Notes: a model not told the origin generated them from the sequence alone. A DNA stretch of 36,410 nucleotides from an uncultured Alteromonadales bacterium (GCA_937864365.1 CALMJT010000191.1:1-36410), one strand, 5' to 3'; shown: positions 7,892 to 16,678, counted from the stretch's first letter. Program-made: numbers and translations.

Positions 7892-8971
7892 TTAAGGCCA
7901 ATCTTTGGATGGAGTTAAAAACGCACCTTGGCTGATTTGCGCCAGTTGCCAAAATACCGCGGGAGCAAATGGATCGCCTTCCATGGGTAATAAGATGGTA
8001 TTTACGGGAACGCCCGCCGGTAGCAGTGCAATGGCTGAGTCGGCCAGTTTTAAGCGCTCAGGGCCGGTAATGGTGGTTTTACGGCTCGGTTTTGCACCCT
8101 GCGTGGGCAGACCATCGGTAATTAAAAAGATGTTATCGGGCCTTGGGTTAAGCAGATTTAACGTGGTAAATACGCGATGCAAGCTGGTGCCGTTTTGAGG
8201 AATAGTTTGGCGTAAATTATCGATGGCTCTTTCAAGCTGCGCTTTGTCATCGATATTTAACCACTGAGTTTCTGTGCCCAACAGCGGTGATTGTGCATCG
8301 GTATTGAATGTGTAAATTTGGTATTGAGCATTTGGCGGTAATTGCGCCACCAGCCATTCGACGATGGCGAGCCCTCGCAACCATTTGGGCGATTGTTTTT
8401 TTATCGAGTCGTCCATGTTACGGCGCCGAATGACGTTAACAATGGATTCATCCAGCATACTGGCCGAGGCATCGAGCATGATTAACACGCGCCTGCCGCC
8501 AAGATTTAAACCGGTCAAATATTGTCGATTACCTTCACCGATAAAGCGTCGAGAATTATTGGCGCTTTGATCGGCATCGGCTTCAAGCTGTTGTTTTTCT
8601 TTCTCTAAGTCTTGAATTTTTTTCTTCAAAGCATCAACGGCGGAGTCAGTATCTTCGGCGTCTAGGTCTTCAATGGCACCTTGAAGGCGGGTTAGATCCT
8701 CGTTAATTCGCGTTGCCAAACCTTGAGCTTGGGCTAAGCGCTGATCAATGTCGGAAATGGTATTGCGAGCTCGAACGAGGTTTTCTTCCCCCTCGCGGAT
8801 TTCCTCTTCTAAAAGATTAACTTCAGCATTTTGCTGCGGGCTTTGATTTTCGGTTTGGGTATCTACATCGTGTTTGATGATCAAAAAAATCAGCGCAACC
8901 GCGCCAAAGCCGCACGACATAATGTCGAGAAACGATAGGCTGAAGGTGGTAAATCTGCGCGAACGAGCCAT
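7892..8971 (-). CDS. MotB/ExbD-like membrane anchor fused to coiled coil and vWA domain (first copy)
   Basis: A 359-residue protein built like its neighbour: basic start MARSRRF, membrane helix at about 14-33 with SFLDIMSCGFGA (Asp 16), a long charged coiled coil at about 45-135 and a vWA domain from about 160. The adhesion site reads DASAS at 167-171, and a later FLITDGLPTQG strand/loop is typical of vWA folds. Both paralogues keep the unusual SFLDxxxCGFGA signature, so the helix itself appears constrained. Its ATG overlaps the stop of the upstream ATPase gene (TAATG), which implies coupled translation and a fixed ratio. It probably pairs with the MotA-like channel two genes upstream. Confidence 0.86.
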   Translation of the reverse strand: MARSRRFTTFSLSFLDIMSCGFGAVALIFLIIKHDVDTQTENQSPQQNAEVNLLEEEIREGEENLVRARNTISDIDQRLAQAQGLATRINEDLTRLQGAIEDLDAEDTDSAVDALKKKIQDLEKEKQQLEADADQSANNSRRFIGEGNRQYLTGLNLGGRRVLIMLDASASMLDESIVNVIRRRNMDDSIKKQSPKWLRGLAIVEWLVAQLPPNAQYQIYTFNTDAQSPLLGTETQWLNIDDKAQLERAIDNLRQTIPQNGTSLHRVFTTLNLLNPRPDNIFLITDGLPTQGAKPSRKTTITGPERLKLADSAIALLPAGVPVNTILLPMEGDPFAPAVFWQLAQISQGAFLTPSKDWP

Positions 8972-10299
8972 TAATGATGAACCTTAATGAGTGTGGCGTT
9001 GGCTAAGGCGCTGGCGATCTTATCGCCGATTTTTAGGGCGTTAACGGTAGAATTAAAATCAACTTCCCGATCATTCATTGTTAAGCCGTCGTGCAAAATG
9101 TTGAGATAGACAACACCGGCCTCGGAGAATAATTCCACAAAGGCATCGAGAGCTTTGTTGTGAGAATCGAGTGGCAATAGCCGAGAATCCAGAAGCAGCC
9201 TTTTACCAATGGGATAAGCTTGGGAATTAACGAGCAGATGGCTGGGCGTTAATTCTAATAATGCGGTCGTTTCGGACTGATGGCTCCCAGAATAATTAAG
9301 ATCGTTAAAAGTCACCGAGCGCGCGGGATTGGCTCTTAATTGGTGAATTAACGCAGTTTCGCCGTGATCGTCTTGCAGTTGTTCGAGATACTCAAAGGCC
9401 AAAGGTCTAGTGGTGTTTTCAGATAATAAAATGGCTTCTGGCAAGATTTCATTCATTCCAACTAAAGCCGAGCAACTTGGACTCAACACAATTTGGCTGT
9501 GGGTGTCGGCTAGTGGTTTGATTCGATCAATGACGCGACTCAATAAGGGTTTGATGGCGTCACTAAACAAACTGTTGGCGAGTTTAATGGATTGCTCGCC
9601 GATTCTGATTTCGTTATTGCCTGCGGCAAGTGATACCTGCCATTCGGCCAATTGGTTATAAACCGATTGCTCCGCTTTGGCATCGTGCAACGGGTTGTAG
9701 CGCAGTTGACGAATAAACTCATCGGAAATGGCTCGCGCCCAAGCGTCGTCGATTTGCGCGGTGCCGCAACCGGGTAAAAGCGTTGCTTGTTTTTTTAAGA
9801 CGGTGCGCTGGTGAATGTCTATGGGTGTTAAAACGGCTTGGTGCAGTAATAACTCTACGTGCACATATTGGCCATTGTAGAGTTGCGTGGTGTGTAACAC
9901 GGCCGAATCGACAATGCTATCGACTTGAACATTTAAACTCTGGCAAATACCCAAGAGCAGTGCTAATTGGCGCTCGCTGTAAGAACCCGGTGCCGAAATA
10001 ATCAGGTGGCTTACCGAAAATTCTTCAAACCAGGTTTTTAGTTGGTGATAAACCAGATCGGCGTTGTGTTTAACACGCGCGGTTGCGCTGCGAATTGGGT
10101 CGAGGCTGAGTTGATCCCAAAATTGATTGCTGGCACTTAAGGGTTTTAAGCGGTATTGGTTTTTGGCATCTTTACCCGTGGTAATTTCGTGATCATCAAA
10201 AATAGCGTAGCCGGGCGCAAAGACTTGCGTGTCTTCGCTCTGTAAGCACAGATTATGATCGTTTAAATCTAATACAAAAATACGTTGTGTATTGGCCAC
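8971..10299 (-). CDS. Hsp70/actin-like ATPase-fold protein
   Basis: A 442-residue cytoplasmic protein with no signal or membrane segment. The first strand IFVLDLNDHNLCLQ (7-20) matches the phosphate-1 loop of the actin/Hsp70 superfamily. LIISAPGSYSERQLALLLG (99-117) followed by LNVQVDSIVDSAVLH matches the region where Hsp70 has its VPAxF...R and AGLxVxRIIxEPTAA motifs. A glycine-containing turn LLPGCGTAQIDDAWARAI (174-191) corresponds to the phosphate-2/GGxxFD region. The start is GTG, with GGA about ten bases upstream. It lacks an Hsp70 substrate-binding domain. It is translationally coupled to the vWA gene and may gate or assemble the membrane complex, as FtsA-like or YegD-like proteins might; exact role unknown. 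Confidence 0.75.
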   Translation of the reverse strand: MANTQRIFVLDLNDHNLCLQSEDTQVFAPGYAIFDDHEITTGKDAKNQYRLKPLSASNQFWDQLSLDPIRSATARVKHNADLVYHQLKTWFEEFSVSHLIISAPGSYSERQLALLLGICQSLNVQVDSIVDSAVLHTTQLYNGQYVHVELLLHQAVLTPIDIHQRTVLKKQATLLPGCGTAQIDDAWARAISDEFIRQLRYNPLHDAKAEQSVYNQLAEWQVSLAAGNNEIRIGEQSIKLANSLFSDAIKPLLSRVIDRIKPLADTHSQIVLSPSCSALVGMNEILPEAILLSENTTRPLAFEYLEQLQDDHGETALIHQLRANPARSVTFNDLNYSGSHQSETTALLELTPSHLLVNSQAYPIGKRLLLDSRLLPLDSHNKALDAFVELFSEAGVVYLNILHDGLTMNDREVDFNSTVNALKIGDKIASALANATLIKVHH

Positions 10300-10339
10300 G
10301 GGTGTTTCCAGAGCGATAGGGACGATTGATAAATGCTGA

Positions 10340-11140
10340 TTAATTGCGAACCGTTAAAAAGCGTAACAGGTTTGAATCGCAGTAGTTTTCGGTATCAAGC
10401 ACCAGTCGTTCTTGCATCAACTGAAGTTGGTGGGTAAAAAACATCACGATAATACTGATCACCAAGGCGATAAATGTTGAGTTAAAGGCAACCCCCAAAC
10501 TTACCGTAACGCCTGCAATGTCACCTTGTACGGCTTTGTGCGCTTGGCCGAGTGCTTCACCAATACCGCGCACGGTACCGATAAATCCAATAGACGGAAT
10601 TGCCCATGCAATATAGCGAATCATCGCCAATTCGCTGTCGAGACGATCAGACTCTGTTTCGCAGGTTTCTCGCACCGCGTTGGCCGCATCGGTAACGCTT
10701 TTGGAGGAGTCAAAGCGTTGCAGCGCTTTTAATAAAGCCCTTGGCAAGAGCATTAATTGCTGAGCCACCGGCAGTGATTGAATAGGGCGAGATAAATCGC
10801 GGGCGTCTTCCGGTAAAATGGTTATGCCTTCGCGAAGGTTCAGGATTGATGCCGATAACAGTCGGCGTTCGGCCATAATATCTCGGGCTTTGTAACCCAT
10901 GATCGCTAAAGCCCAGAGCATTAAAATAAAACAGGCTTCCTGTTCGTAATCTTTTAAAACCACAAAAATAGATCGTTCGCTGGGTGCGTTCTCTCCGGCT
11001 TCTTGTAATTCCATTTGATGACGAACTATGGCATCGGCTTGTGGGCGTACCAGTGTTACGTACACGGCGTGAACCAATATCGCCGCGGTAATTAGCGCGA
11101 AGAGCTGGTACAAAAATTCTGAAGAGCCATTGCGCTTCAT
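10340..11140 (-). CDS. MotA/TolQ/ExbB-like proton channel subunit
   Basis: A 266-residue inner-membrane protein with four predicted helices at about 10-31, 69-86, 173-195 and 212-235. The third carries AIPSIGFIGTVRGIGEAL and the fourth GVTVSLGVAFNSTFIALVISI, the hallmark of the MotA/TolQ/ExbB channel family. The loop between helices 2 and 3 is cytoplasmic and about 85 residues long, like ExbB. GGAG lies five bases before the ATG. In this family the channel works with a single-helix partner bearing an Asp; the two vWA proteins downstream are the obvious partners, since no ordinary ExbD or MotB gene is present. It would convert proton flow into movement of the periplasmic vWA domains. Confidence 0.88.
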   Translation of the reverse strand: MKRNGSSEFLYQLFALITAAILVHAVYVTLVRPQADAIVRHQMELQEAGENAPSERSIFVVLKDYEQEACFILMLWALAIMGYKARDIMAERRLLSASILNLREGITILPEDARDLSRPIQSLPVAQQLMLLPRALLKALQRFDSSKSVTDAANAVRETCETESDRLDSELAMIRYIAWAIPSIGFIGTVRGIGEALGQAHKAVQGDIAGVTVSLGVAFNSTFIALVISIIVMFFTHQLQLMQERLVLDTENYCDSNLLRFLTVRN

Positions 11141-11159
11141 TACATCTCCTTAAATTCGA

Positions 11160-11447
11160 TTAAATATCGGTTGGAAAAGACACGGATAAATCTTCCGATA
11201 TCTCTTCACTGGGAATAAATTCCGGTGCGGGTTCTGAGTTACTTTGTGCCGTCGAAGATTTGTTGTTTTGTTCTTGAGCTGATTTGTCGTTTTGTTCTTG
11301 GTTGGATGATTCAGAATCCGACTCAGTATCGTCGCTTGTTTGTGCAAAACTTAAAGCACTTACCGACAATACGATCGTAAACGCTGCGCAGTTGAGCGCA
11401 GTTTTTAACAAGTTCAGACGGAAATTAAAGCCGAAAATAGATTTCAT
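11160..11447 (-). CDS. Small secreted acidic low-complexity protein
   Basis: A 95-residue protein. An N-terminal signal peptide of about 35 residues ends in SALSFAQ, with likely signal peptidase I cleavage after ALSFA. The remaining 60 residues are dominated by Ser, Asn, Gln, Asp and Glu with no hydrophobic core, so it is probably disordered in the periplasm. It sits with 6- and 19-base gaps between the PEGA/FGE gene and the channel gene, so it is clearly in the operon. It could be a flexible linker, pilot or spacer. I know no family for it, and the size and composition argue against an enzyme. Confidence 0.7.
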   Translation of the reverse strand: MKSIFGFNFRLNLLKTALNCAAFTIVLSVSALSFAQTSDDTESDSESSNQEQNDKSAQEQNNKSSTAQSNSEPAPEFIPSEEISEDLSVSFPTDI

Positions 11448-11453
11448 ACGTGC

Positions 11454-13514
11454 TTAATCCAAGAAACGTGCGATACGGAAACCGATGGTATTTTTACGGT
11501 CGTTGCCATACTCGCGATACGACAATCTCAAATCGGAAATACCACCACTTGACCAACTGCTACCACGAATTACATGGAAATCACCTTCGGCTGGACCCAA
11601 TGGATCGACTTCGGTCTCTGAGGAAATTCCGGTTTTAATCAGATAAAAATCGCTGATCCATTCCGAGACGTTACCGTTTATATCAAACAAGCCATTATGG
11701 TTTGCCGCAAAACTTTTCACGGGTGAGGTCACTATGTAGCCGTCATCGTAACCCGCTTGAATAACACCTAAAATAGACGCCGCGCTACGATCGGCAATAT
11801 TCTCGGATTTATCCGGCGGTGGTAGGGCGTCTCCCCAAGAGTAGCGAAGCATGTCGCCATCTTTAAATCGTGCAACCCAAGCCCATTCTGCTTCGGTTGG
11901 TAACCGATAACCGTTTGATTGCGAATTGAAGCCTTTAAATTCGTCGTTCTCAAAGTTATAAAACAGCGGCAGATTTTCTTGTTGCGACAGCCAGTTACAG
12001 AACTTGGCCGCTTCTACCCAACTCACGTTTACGACCGGTAATTGGTCGTTATCGAGACTGTTTCCAGACACATGGCTGGATGAATGTGTGGCTTGGAATT
12101 GTTTAAATTGCGCGTTGGTGGTCTCGGTGGTTGCCATATAAAACGGGCGCGTTAATTGAACCGTGCGCAGGGTTTCGTTAGAGCGGCGACCTTGTTCGCG
12201 CCGCGATGCACCCATGGTGAAGGTATCGTTTGGACGGAATAATTTAAGCGTTTGGCCATCGGCTGCGGTAATGGTTTGTTTAACGTTTTCCCACTTGGCC
12301 TCTTCTAATGTTTTAAGCTGTACCGAAACATTTTGCGTAAGCTCTGGATGTGGAATAACCGCTGTGGAGTAATCGGCGTAGCCTTCTTTTTTTATCGTGA
12401 TGCGCGTTTGGCGAGCCGGTAATTTTAACGACTGACTGGCGCGACCACTTAAGCGGCCATCAACGTAAAGCAGTGCATCGGATGGGTTTGCAGAAATACG
12501 GACTAAGCCAAGTAGCTCCGGTAGGTTAGCGCTTAAATCGATCTTATCCCCGGATTTAACGCTCACAGACTTGGATACCGATTGATAGCCATCTTTAAAA
12601 AACCGTACGCGCATACCGTTTTTAGGTGTGACTGGAGCGGTTATCGGTGTTTGCCCCACATAAAATCCATCGATCGTAACGCTCGCACCTTGCGGCGAGG
12701 ACGTTAGTTGGATTTGACCATCGATTTTTTCTAAAACTAGGGTTCCTACCTTTTGATCTTCTTGCGCTTTAATGGTAAGCGGGTAGGTTTTGTCTTTGTA
12801 ACCGCTGAGTTTTAAAACAATATCGCGATCGCCTTGAAGCAGTTCTACACTGGCTGGTGTTTTACCGAGCAGCTCGCCGTCGGCATAGATTTCGGCACCT
12901 TCGGGTAAGGAGTTAACGCTGATGTCTGCCCACGCGGGAACCAATGAAACATCAAGACTTTGCTGAATGCGCTTGCCTTCAATGATGACTGTGTCTGAAT
13001 AGTTTTGAAAACGCGCACTGGTTATGGTGTATCTGTGTTCACCGGCCGAAATGTCCTTGATGATTAGGTTTTCTGTAACCTGGGCTTTTTCGCCATCGAT
13101 GAACACTTCTATCTCGGTATTTTCGGCCAAATTGATTTTTAGCGAACCCGGCAGCGGTGCTAGGTTAAGCTCAATGGTTTGGTTCTCTTGGCTACTTACG
13201 GTGATATCCGACGATAAGGTGAAGTAATCTTGATGAGTGATAACGGCCTGATACTGTCCCGGTAGCAATAAATAGCTGTCGCCCAGTTTTAGGTGAAAAC
13301 CACCTTCTAGGTTTACTTCAGCATCAATGGGATTGGTATAAATGATTAATGATCGCGCGCTGATCAAATACCAACCAGAGACTAGGACGATTAAAAATAG
13401 CGCAGCGATTACGCCGTAGATTGGTTTAAAAACAAATCCTGATTTTGTTTCGACGGCAGCGGTGGGAGTAAACTGTGCTGCTTGAATGCGTTTGATCGAC
13501 GGTTTGTTATCCAT
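11454..13514 (-). CDS. Membrane protein with five PEGA-like repeats and a C-terminal FGE-fold domain
   Basis: The ATG at 13514 is preferred; a TTG two codons earlier is the only longer choice. Using the TTG numbering, a cytoplasmic tail of about 33 residues is followed by one helix at 34-54. Five PEGA-like beta repeats follow at about 57-122, 124-196, 198-265, 268-333 and 337-403 (for example SLPEGAEIYADGELLGKTP). An FGE-sulfatase (SUMF1) domain covers 425-686, with YRLPTEAEWAWVA at 538-550, GLFDINGNVSEW and IRGSSW. The cysteines that bind copper in true formylglycine-generating enzymes, normally just after the GGSW block, are missing, so it is probably a binding or scaffold domain. It is a large periplasmic arm of the envelope complex. 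Confidence 0.88.
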   Translation of the reverse strand: MDNKPSIKRIQAAQFTPTAAVETKSGFVFKPIYGVIAALFLIVLVSGWYLISARSLIIYTNPIDAEVNLEGGFHLKLGDSYLLLPGQYQAVITHQDYFTLSSDITVSSQENQTIELNLAPLPGSLKINLAENTEIEVFIDGEKAQVTENLIIKDISAGEHRYTITSARFQNYSDTVIIEGKRIQQSLDVSLVPAWADISVNSLPEGAEIYADGELLGKTPASVELLQGDRDIVLKLSGYKDKTYPLTIKAQEDQKVGTLVLEKIDGQIQLTSSPQGASVTIDGFYVGQTPITAPVTPKNGMRVRFFKDGYQSVSKSVSVKSGDKIDLSANLPELLGLVRISANPSDALLYVDGRLSGRASQSLKLPARQTRITIKKEGYADYSTAVIPHPELTQNVSVQLKTLEEAKWENVKQTITAADGQTLKLFRPNDTFTMGASRREQGRRSNETLRTVQLTRPFYMATTETTNAQFKQFQATHSSSHVSGNSLDNDQLPVVNVSWVEAAKFCNWLSQQENLPLFYNFENDEFKGFNSQSNGYRLPTEAEWAWVARFKDGDMLRYSWGDALPPPDKSENIADRSAASILGVIQAGYDDGYIVTSPVKSFAANHNGLFDINGNVSEWISDFYLIKTGISSETEVDPLGPAEGDFHVIRGSSWSSGGISDLRLSYREYGNDRKNTIGFRIARFLD

Positions 13515-13600
13515 ATACAACTTAATGAGGTTTTTAATTTCACGATCTGATTGTTCAGGCCGATTTGGATCGAAATAAGTCTTTAACAGTTTTTCTGCGC

Positions 13601-13643
13601 GTCACTTTTTCTTAACGTCGCTTTTTCTTAACGTCACTGTTTC
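13601..13643. repeat. Short tandem direct repeat upstream of the PEGA/FGE gene
   Basis: A 16-bp unit GTC(A/G)CTTTTTCTTAAC occurs at 13601-13616 and 13617-13632, with a third partial unit GTCACTGTTTC from 13633. It lies about 90-130 bases upstream of the PEGA/FGE start in the 261-base gap that interrupts the operon, where a promoter is likely. On the minus strand the unit reads GTTAAGAAAAAG, so it could be a repeated regulator site or simple slippage. Confidence 0.55.
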
Positions 13644-13775
13644 GAATGTCTTTTTTTGAATATCGTTATGGACAGTCGTAACACGATACTGATATTTGCT
13701 CTTTGAGCTTGTGAGTTCTATCGCGAAGCAAAGGCTCTGGCAAAAGTTACCGCAAAAACCACCTAAAAAGTATCA

Positions 13776-15347
13776 TTAAAGACTCGCTATTTTCTCCTCA
13801 CATTGAATTCGAATAGAAATTGGGCTTTTATCGGCGGTAACGGTGAATTCTTGGCGCACATCGCGATAACCTGCACGAGAACCCACAACGGTGTAACGGC
13901 CCGGTTTAAGCTGTAGAGAGTGCTCTTCAAACACACCGAGTTTACCGACGCGGTACACCGTAACTTCGGTTTGATTGTTGGATTGAATACTCACCGTTAC
14001 CGGTGTTTGTGCACTGTCGATGGCGTTTTCTAGCTTGGCAATTTGTTGGGAGAGTCTTGGCCCCGGCGCAGAAATGTTTTTTGCGTCGGTCAGCGTTTTT
14101 TGGGCCTGAGTTAAAACCTGAGGATCTGCAATTCGTAACGGATCGGCGATGAGCGCATTGAGGTTTTCATCCAACTTAAGCCGGGTAGACGCTTTAATTT
14201 TACCGATGCGCGCGTTGACCAAATTAGGGTCGTATTTTAAAGCGTTTTCGTAGGCTGCTAGGGAATCTTCCCAGTTTTCTTGTTCTGCCAGAGTTTCAGC
14301 AATGGTTAATTGCTGGCTGAGAGCGGTTTGTAGCAAACGGTTTTCAGCTTGTGTTTTTGCCGCTTGTGCGTCGCTGGCGTTGGGTTTTATGGCCAATGCC
14401 GCTTTGAATTCTTCTCTTGCGCCACGAAAATCGCCGTCGTCGAGGGCGTTATAACCCCGAGACATGGTTTCTGCAAACCGTTGATCAACAATGGTTACCG
14501 TCAGTGCTTTTATTTTTTCATCGACTAACTTTGATTGCGAATCTAAAGCCTGTGCTTCTTTCAATTTTTTTAGCGCATCTTGCCATTGGCGTTGTTCTTG
14601 AAGTTGATCCGAGACTTTTACTAAATCCAACACCTCTTCAAGATTATTGGCCCGCGCTAACGCTTGTTTGGCTTGGGTGCTACTGGGATCGATTTGTGTG
14701 GCAAGGGAGAGTTTTTCGACGGATATTTTAGGGTCGTTGTTTTCTAAAGCGGCAATACCTTCGGCTAAGGTTTCTTGAAAGACCGAATCCTTTTTTTCAG
14801 ACAGTGCGGTAAAGGCCTCTAAGCTTTGTTTATAGAGCGTTTTAGCCTGTTCAAACTCTCGATTGCGATATTGTTCATCGCCGCTAGCTGCGGTTGCCAT
14901 AGCGTTGGAGAATTCTTCGTTAGCCCAAGAAGTCACCTGTGCTTGTTCGAGCTTACGCTGGTGATCAAGAATCTTTGCCAGAATATCCTGTGCTTCACGG
15001 CGCTGCTTGGCGAGCTGTGCTTCACTCCACGGTGATTCGAGATTACCGCCAGCGGCGGCGTTTGCAGCCGCCGATTGCGAGGTGTTGGCCGGTGGCGCGC
15101 TGTTGTCACTGGCTACTGGTTTGCTGGGTGTAACCAAACTCGGCAGCCAAAAAATAACCAGAACCAACAAAACAATCAGTAAAATAAATGGCACAATGGC
15201 TTTGGGCTCCATCCACCAAGGTGTTGTCGAAACTTGTGCGATGGGTCCCTGAGCCCAAGGTGCAGGCTCAATAGGGGGTGAAGGTTTTTGAGTGACTTCG
15301 GTAGGTTGTTCGTTGTCGGTAATGTCGTTTTTGTTCGAATCAGTCAT
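13776..15347 (-). CDS. Membrane-anchored TPR protein with C-terminal PEGA-like domain
   Basis: A 523-residue protein. A proline-rich cytoplasmic tail (1-48) leads to one strong helix at about 50-71. Then come a low-complexity linker, a helical region at about 92-150 and tetratricopeptide-type repeats at about 145-400 (for example GYNALDDGDFRGAREEFKAA and ENWEDSLAAYENALKYDPN). The last 80 residues form a PEGA-like beta domain with LKPGRYTVVGSRAGYRDV. Most of the protein should be periplasmic, offering TPR docking surfaces. The same PEGA-type module appears in the next gene, which suggests the two share a partner. The upstream gene ends 27 bases before. The gap downstream is 261 bases, the largest inside the core of the block. 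Confidence 0.85.
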   Translation of the reverse strand: MTDSNKNDITDNEQPTEVTQKPSPPIEPAPWAQGPIAQVSTTPWWMEPKAIVPFILLIVLLVLVIFWLPSLVTPSKPVASDNSAPPANTSQSAAANAAAGGNLESPWSEAQLAKQRREAQDILAKILDHQRKLEQAQVTSWANEEFSNAMATAASGDEQYRNREFEQAKTLYKQSLEAFTALSEKKDSVFQETLAEGIAALENNDPKISVEKLSLATQIDPSSTQAKQALARANNLEEVLDLVKVSDQLQEQRQWQDALKKLKEAQALDSQSKLVDEKIKALTVTIVDQRFAETMSRGYNALDDGDFRGAREEFKAALAIKPNASDAQAAKTQAENRLLQTALSQQLTIAETLAEQENWEDSLAAYENALKYDPNLVNARIGKIKASTRLKLDENLNALIADPLRIADPQVLTQAQKTLTDAKNISAPGPRLSQQIAKLENAIDSAQTPVTVSIQSNNQTEVTVYRVGKLGVFEEHSLQLKPGRYTVVGSRAGYRDVRQEFTVTADKSPISIRIQCEEKIASL

Positions 15348-15374
15348 TTTTAATACAGTAATCTCTATCGACGA

Positions 15375-16586
15375 TTATTGAACGCCGCCGGTTTCTAAAT
15401 CGTAAATATCTCGGAGTATTTCGCGCCATTGCTCATATTGGTTTTCTACCGTTCCCGAGAGCGTTATGGTGCGATCTTCTAAGTCAATGTAATGAGATTC
15501 TACTTCGGCGCCCAGTGAGTCGCCCAATTCTCTGAGTGCTTCAAGGTGTAATTTACTGTCCGAGCGGGTGCCAAAACCTTCTTTGATTAGATAACCGCCG
15601 CCGACAATGGCGACCGAGCCCGCCGCTCTGGCAGAGGCATCCGAAGATCCAGCAGCGAGTATGCCGCCCACAACCGATGCAACACCGGCCACGGTTTGGC
15701 CAATGGCCTGGGCGCGTAAACGTCTAACTTCCGCGGCCTCGGAATAGCTTTGGCTGCGCCATTCTTGATAGGGTTTTTCCATTTCGTTAACGAAGGTGCC
15801 GTAATATTCTTGAAGCGTATCGACAAAAAGATAATCGCGTTCACGAATGGTGCGAATGCGCTCAAGCATTGGGTCGGATTCGGCCGGTAAGCGATTGAGT
15901 TGATATTCGCCTTTTTTATCGACGTATAAATGATTGTCAAAGGCCTCTGGTGAAAAGTCTTTGGCGAATTTTAGTTCGGTAACAATGCGCAGTTTTCTTA
16001 AGTAATCGCTGGCCAGCTGGCGTTTGTATTCTAATAAATCGTTGGCGATTTCGTTATACACGCTGGAGAACGGATCGCGACGAATTCTTGCGGCGGGATC
16101 GTAGCTGTATTTGCTGGCTTTTTGTTCGTATTCTTTTTCAAACCATTGATCGCCCACAGAATCGAAGGCGCGAATATTTAAGATCAAACGCTCACCGTCG
16201 GAGGAAATAATTTTTCCGGTAACCATCACATCAACCGCGGCATTTTCGTTAGGAACAACACGAACGGCTCCCCAAGCGGCACTGCGTTGCATGGCGTCCA
16301 TGAGTTTTACAGGGAAAAACTGTGATTCTGCCTTGCGAACTTCTGAGGAGACGGGAATAACTGACTTACTTTCGTCCTCAAGACCCGGATCAAAAATAAC
16401 GATTCCTACATCCAACAATTCGTTTTCAGGAATATTGCTGGTTTCTACCTCAAGTGGTGTTTGCGCAGTGGATTTGACGACCTTATTGGCACAACCGGTA
16501 ATTGCAAATGCAGCGGTGACCATCGTCAGAACAATAAAAATGCGCTTTAGGTTAGCAATGGTTTGCGAATATTGAGTTATCGCCAT
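15375..16586 (-). CDS. Lipoprotein with CsgG/LpoB-like N-terminal region and glycine zipper
   Basis: A 403-residue protein whose lipobox AITGC places the lipidated Cys at 32. Residues about 55-170 (LLDVGIVIFDPG, VDVMVTGKIISSDGERLILNIRAFDSVG) have the strand order of CsgG/LpoB-type periplasmic lipoproteins; this is a fold guess. A helical middle (about 170-290) is followed by a Gly/Ala-rich stretch at about 293-340 (VAGVASVVGGILAAG, VAIVGGGYLIKEGFG) that resembles glycine-zipper segments able to insert in a membrane. The last 50 residues include SHYIDLEDRTITLSGTVENQY, reminiscent of a BON-like strand pair. It is probably an outer-membrane component of the same machine. Confidence 0.78.
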   Translation of the reverse strand: MAITQYSQTIANLKRIFIVLTMVTAAFAITGCANKVVKSTAQTPLEVETSNIPENELLDVGIVIFDPGLEDESKSVIPVSSEVRKAESQFFPVKLMDAMQRSAAWGAVRVVPNENAAVDVMVTGKIISSDGERLILNIRAFDSVGDQWFEKEYEQKASKYSYDPAARIRRDPFSSVYNEIANDLLEYKRQLASDYLRKLRIVTELKFAKDFSPEAFDNHLYVDKKGEYQLNRLPAESDPMLERIRTIRERDYLFVDTLQEYYGTFVNEMEKPYQEWRSQSYSEAAEVRRLRAQAIGQTVAGVASVVGGILAAGSSDASARAAGSVAIVGGGYLIKEGFGTRSDSKLHLEALRELGDSLGAEVESHYIDLEDRTITLSGTVENQYEQWREILRDIYDLETGGVQ

Positions 16587-16622
16587 GGTTTAAGCCTGTA
16601 TTTGTTTTCGCCGATATCTTTT

Positions 16623-16678
16623 AGGGAGCCTCTGATACGCTTATTCGCGATTCAATCAGGGGGTAGATATCAGAGGGT
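16623..16678 (-). repeat. Partial repeat copy, hairpin V only
   Basis: AGGGAGCCTCTGAT at 16623-16636 and ATTCAATCAGGGG at 16650-16662 reproduce the left end and stem V of the family. The arms CCTCTGAT and ATCAGGGG pair with one T-G wobble. The rest of the element is missing. It sits in the 107-base gap between two genes of the envelope block, so a transcript crossing the operon would contain it. Confidence 0.6.

Noticed and set aside
11454-13514. Active formylglycine-generating enzyme (sulfatase activator)
   Set aside because: The copper-binding cysteines after the GGSW-type motif are absent and no sulfatase is encoded in the window.
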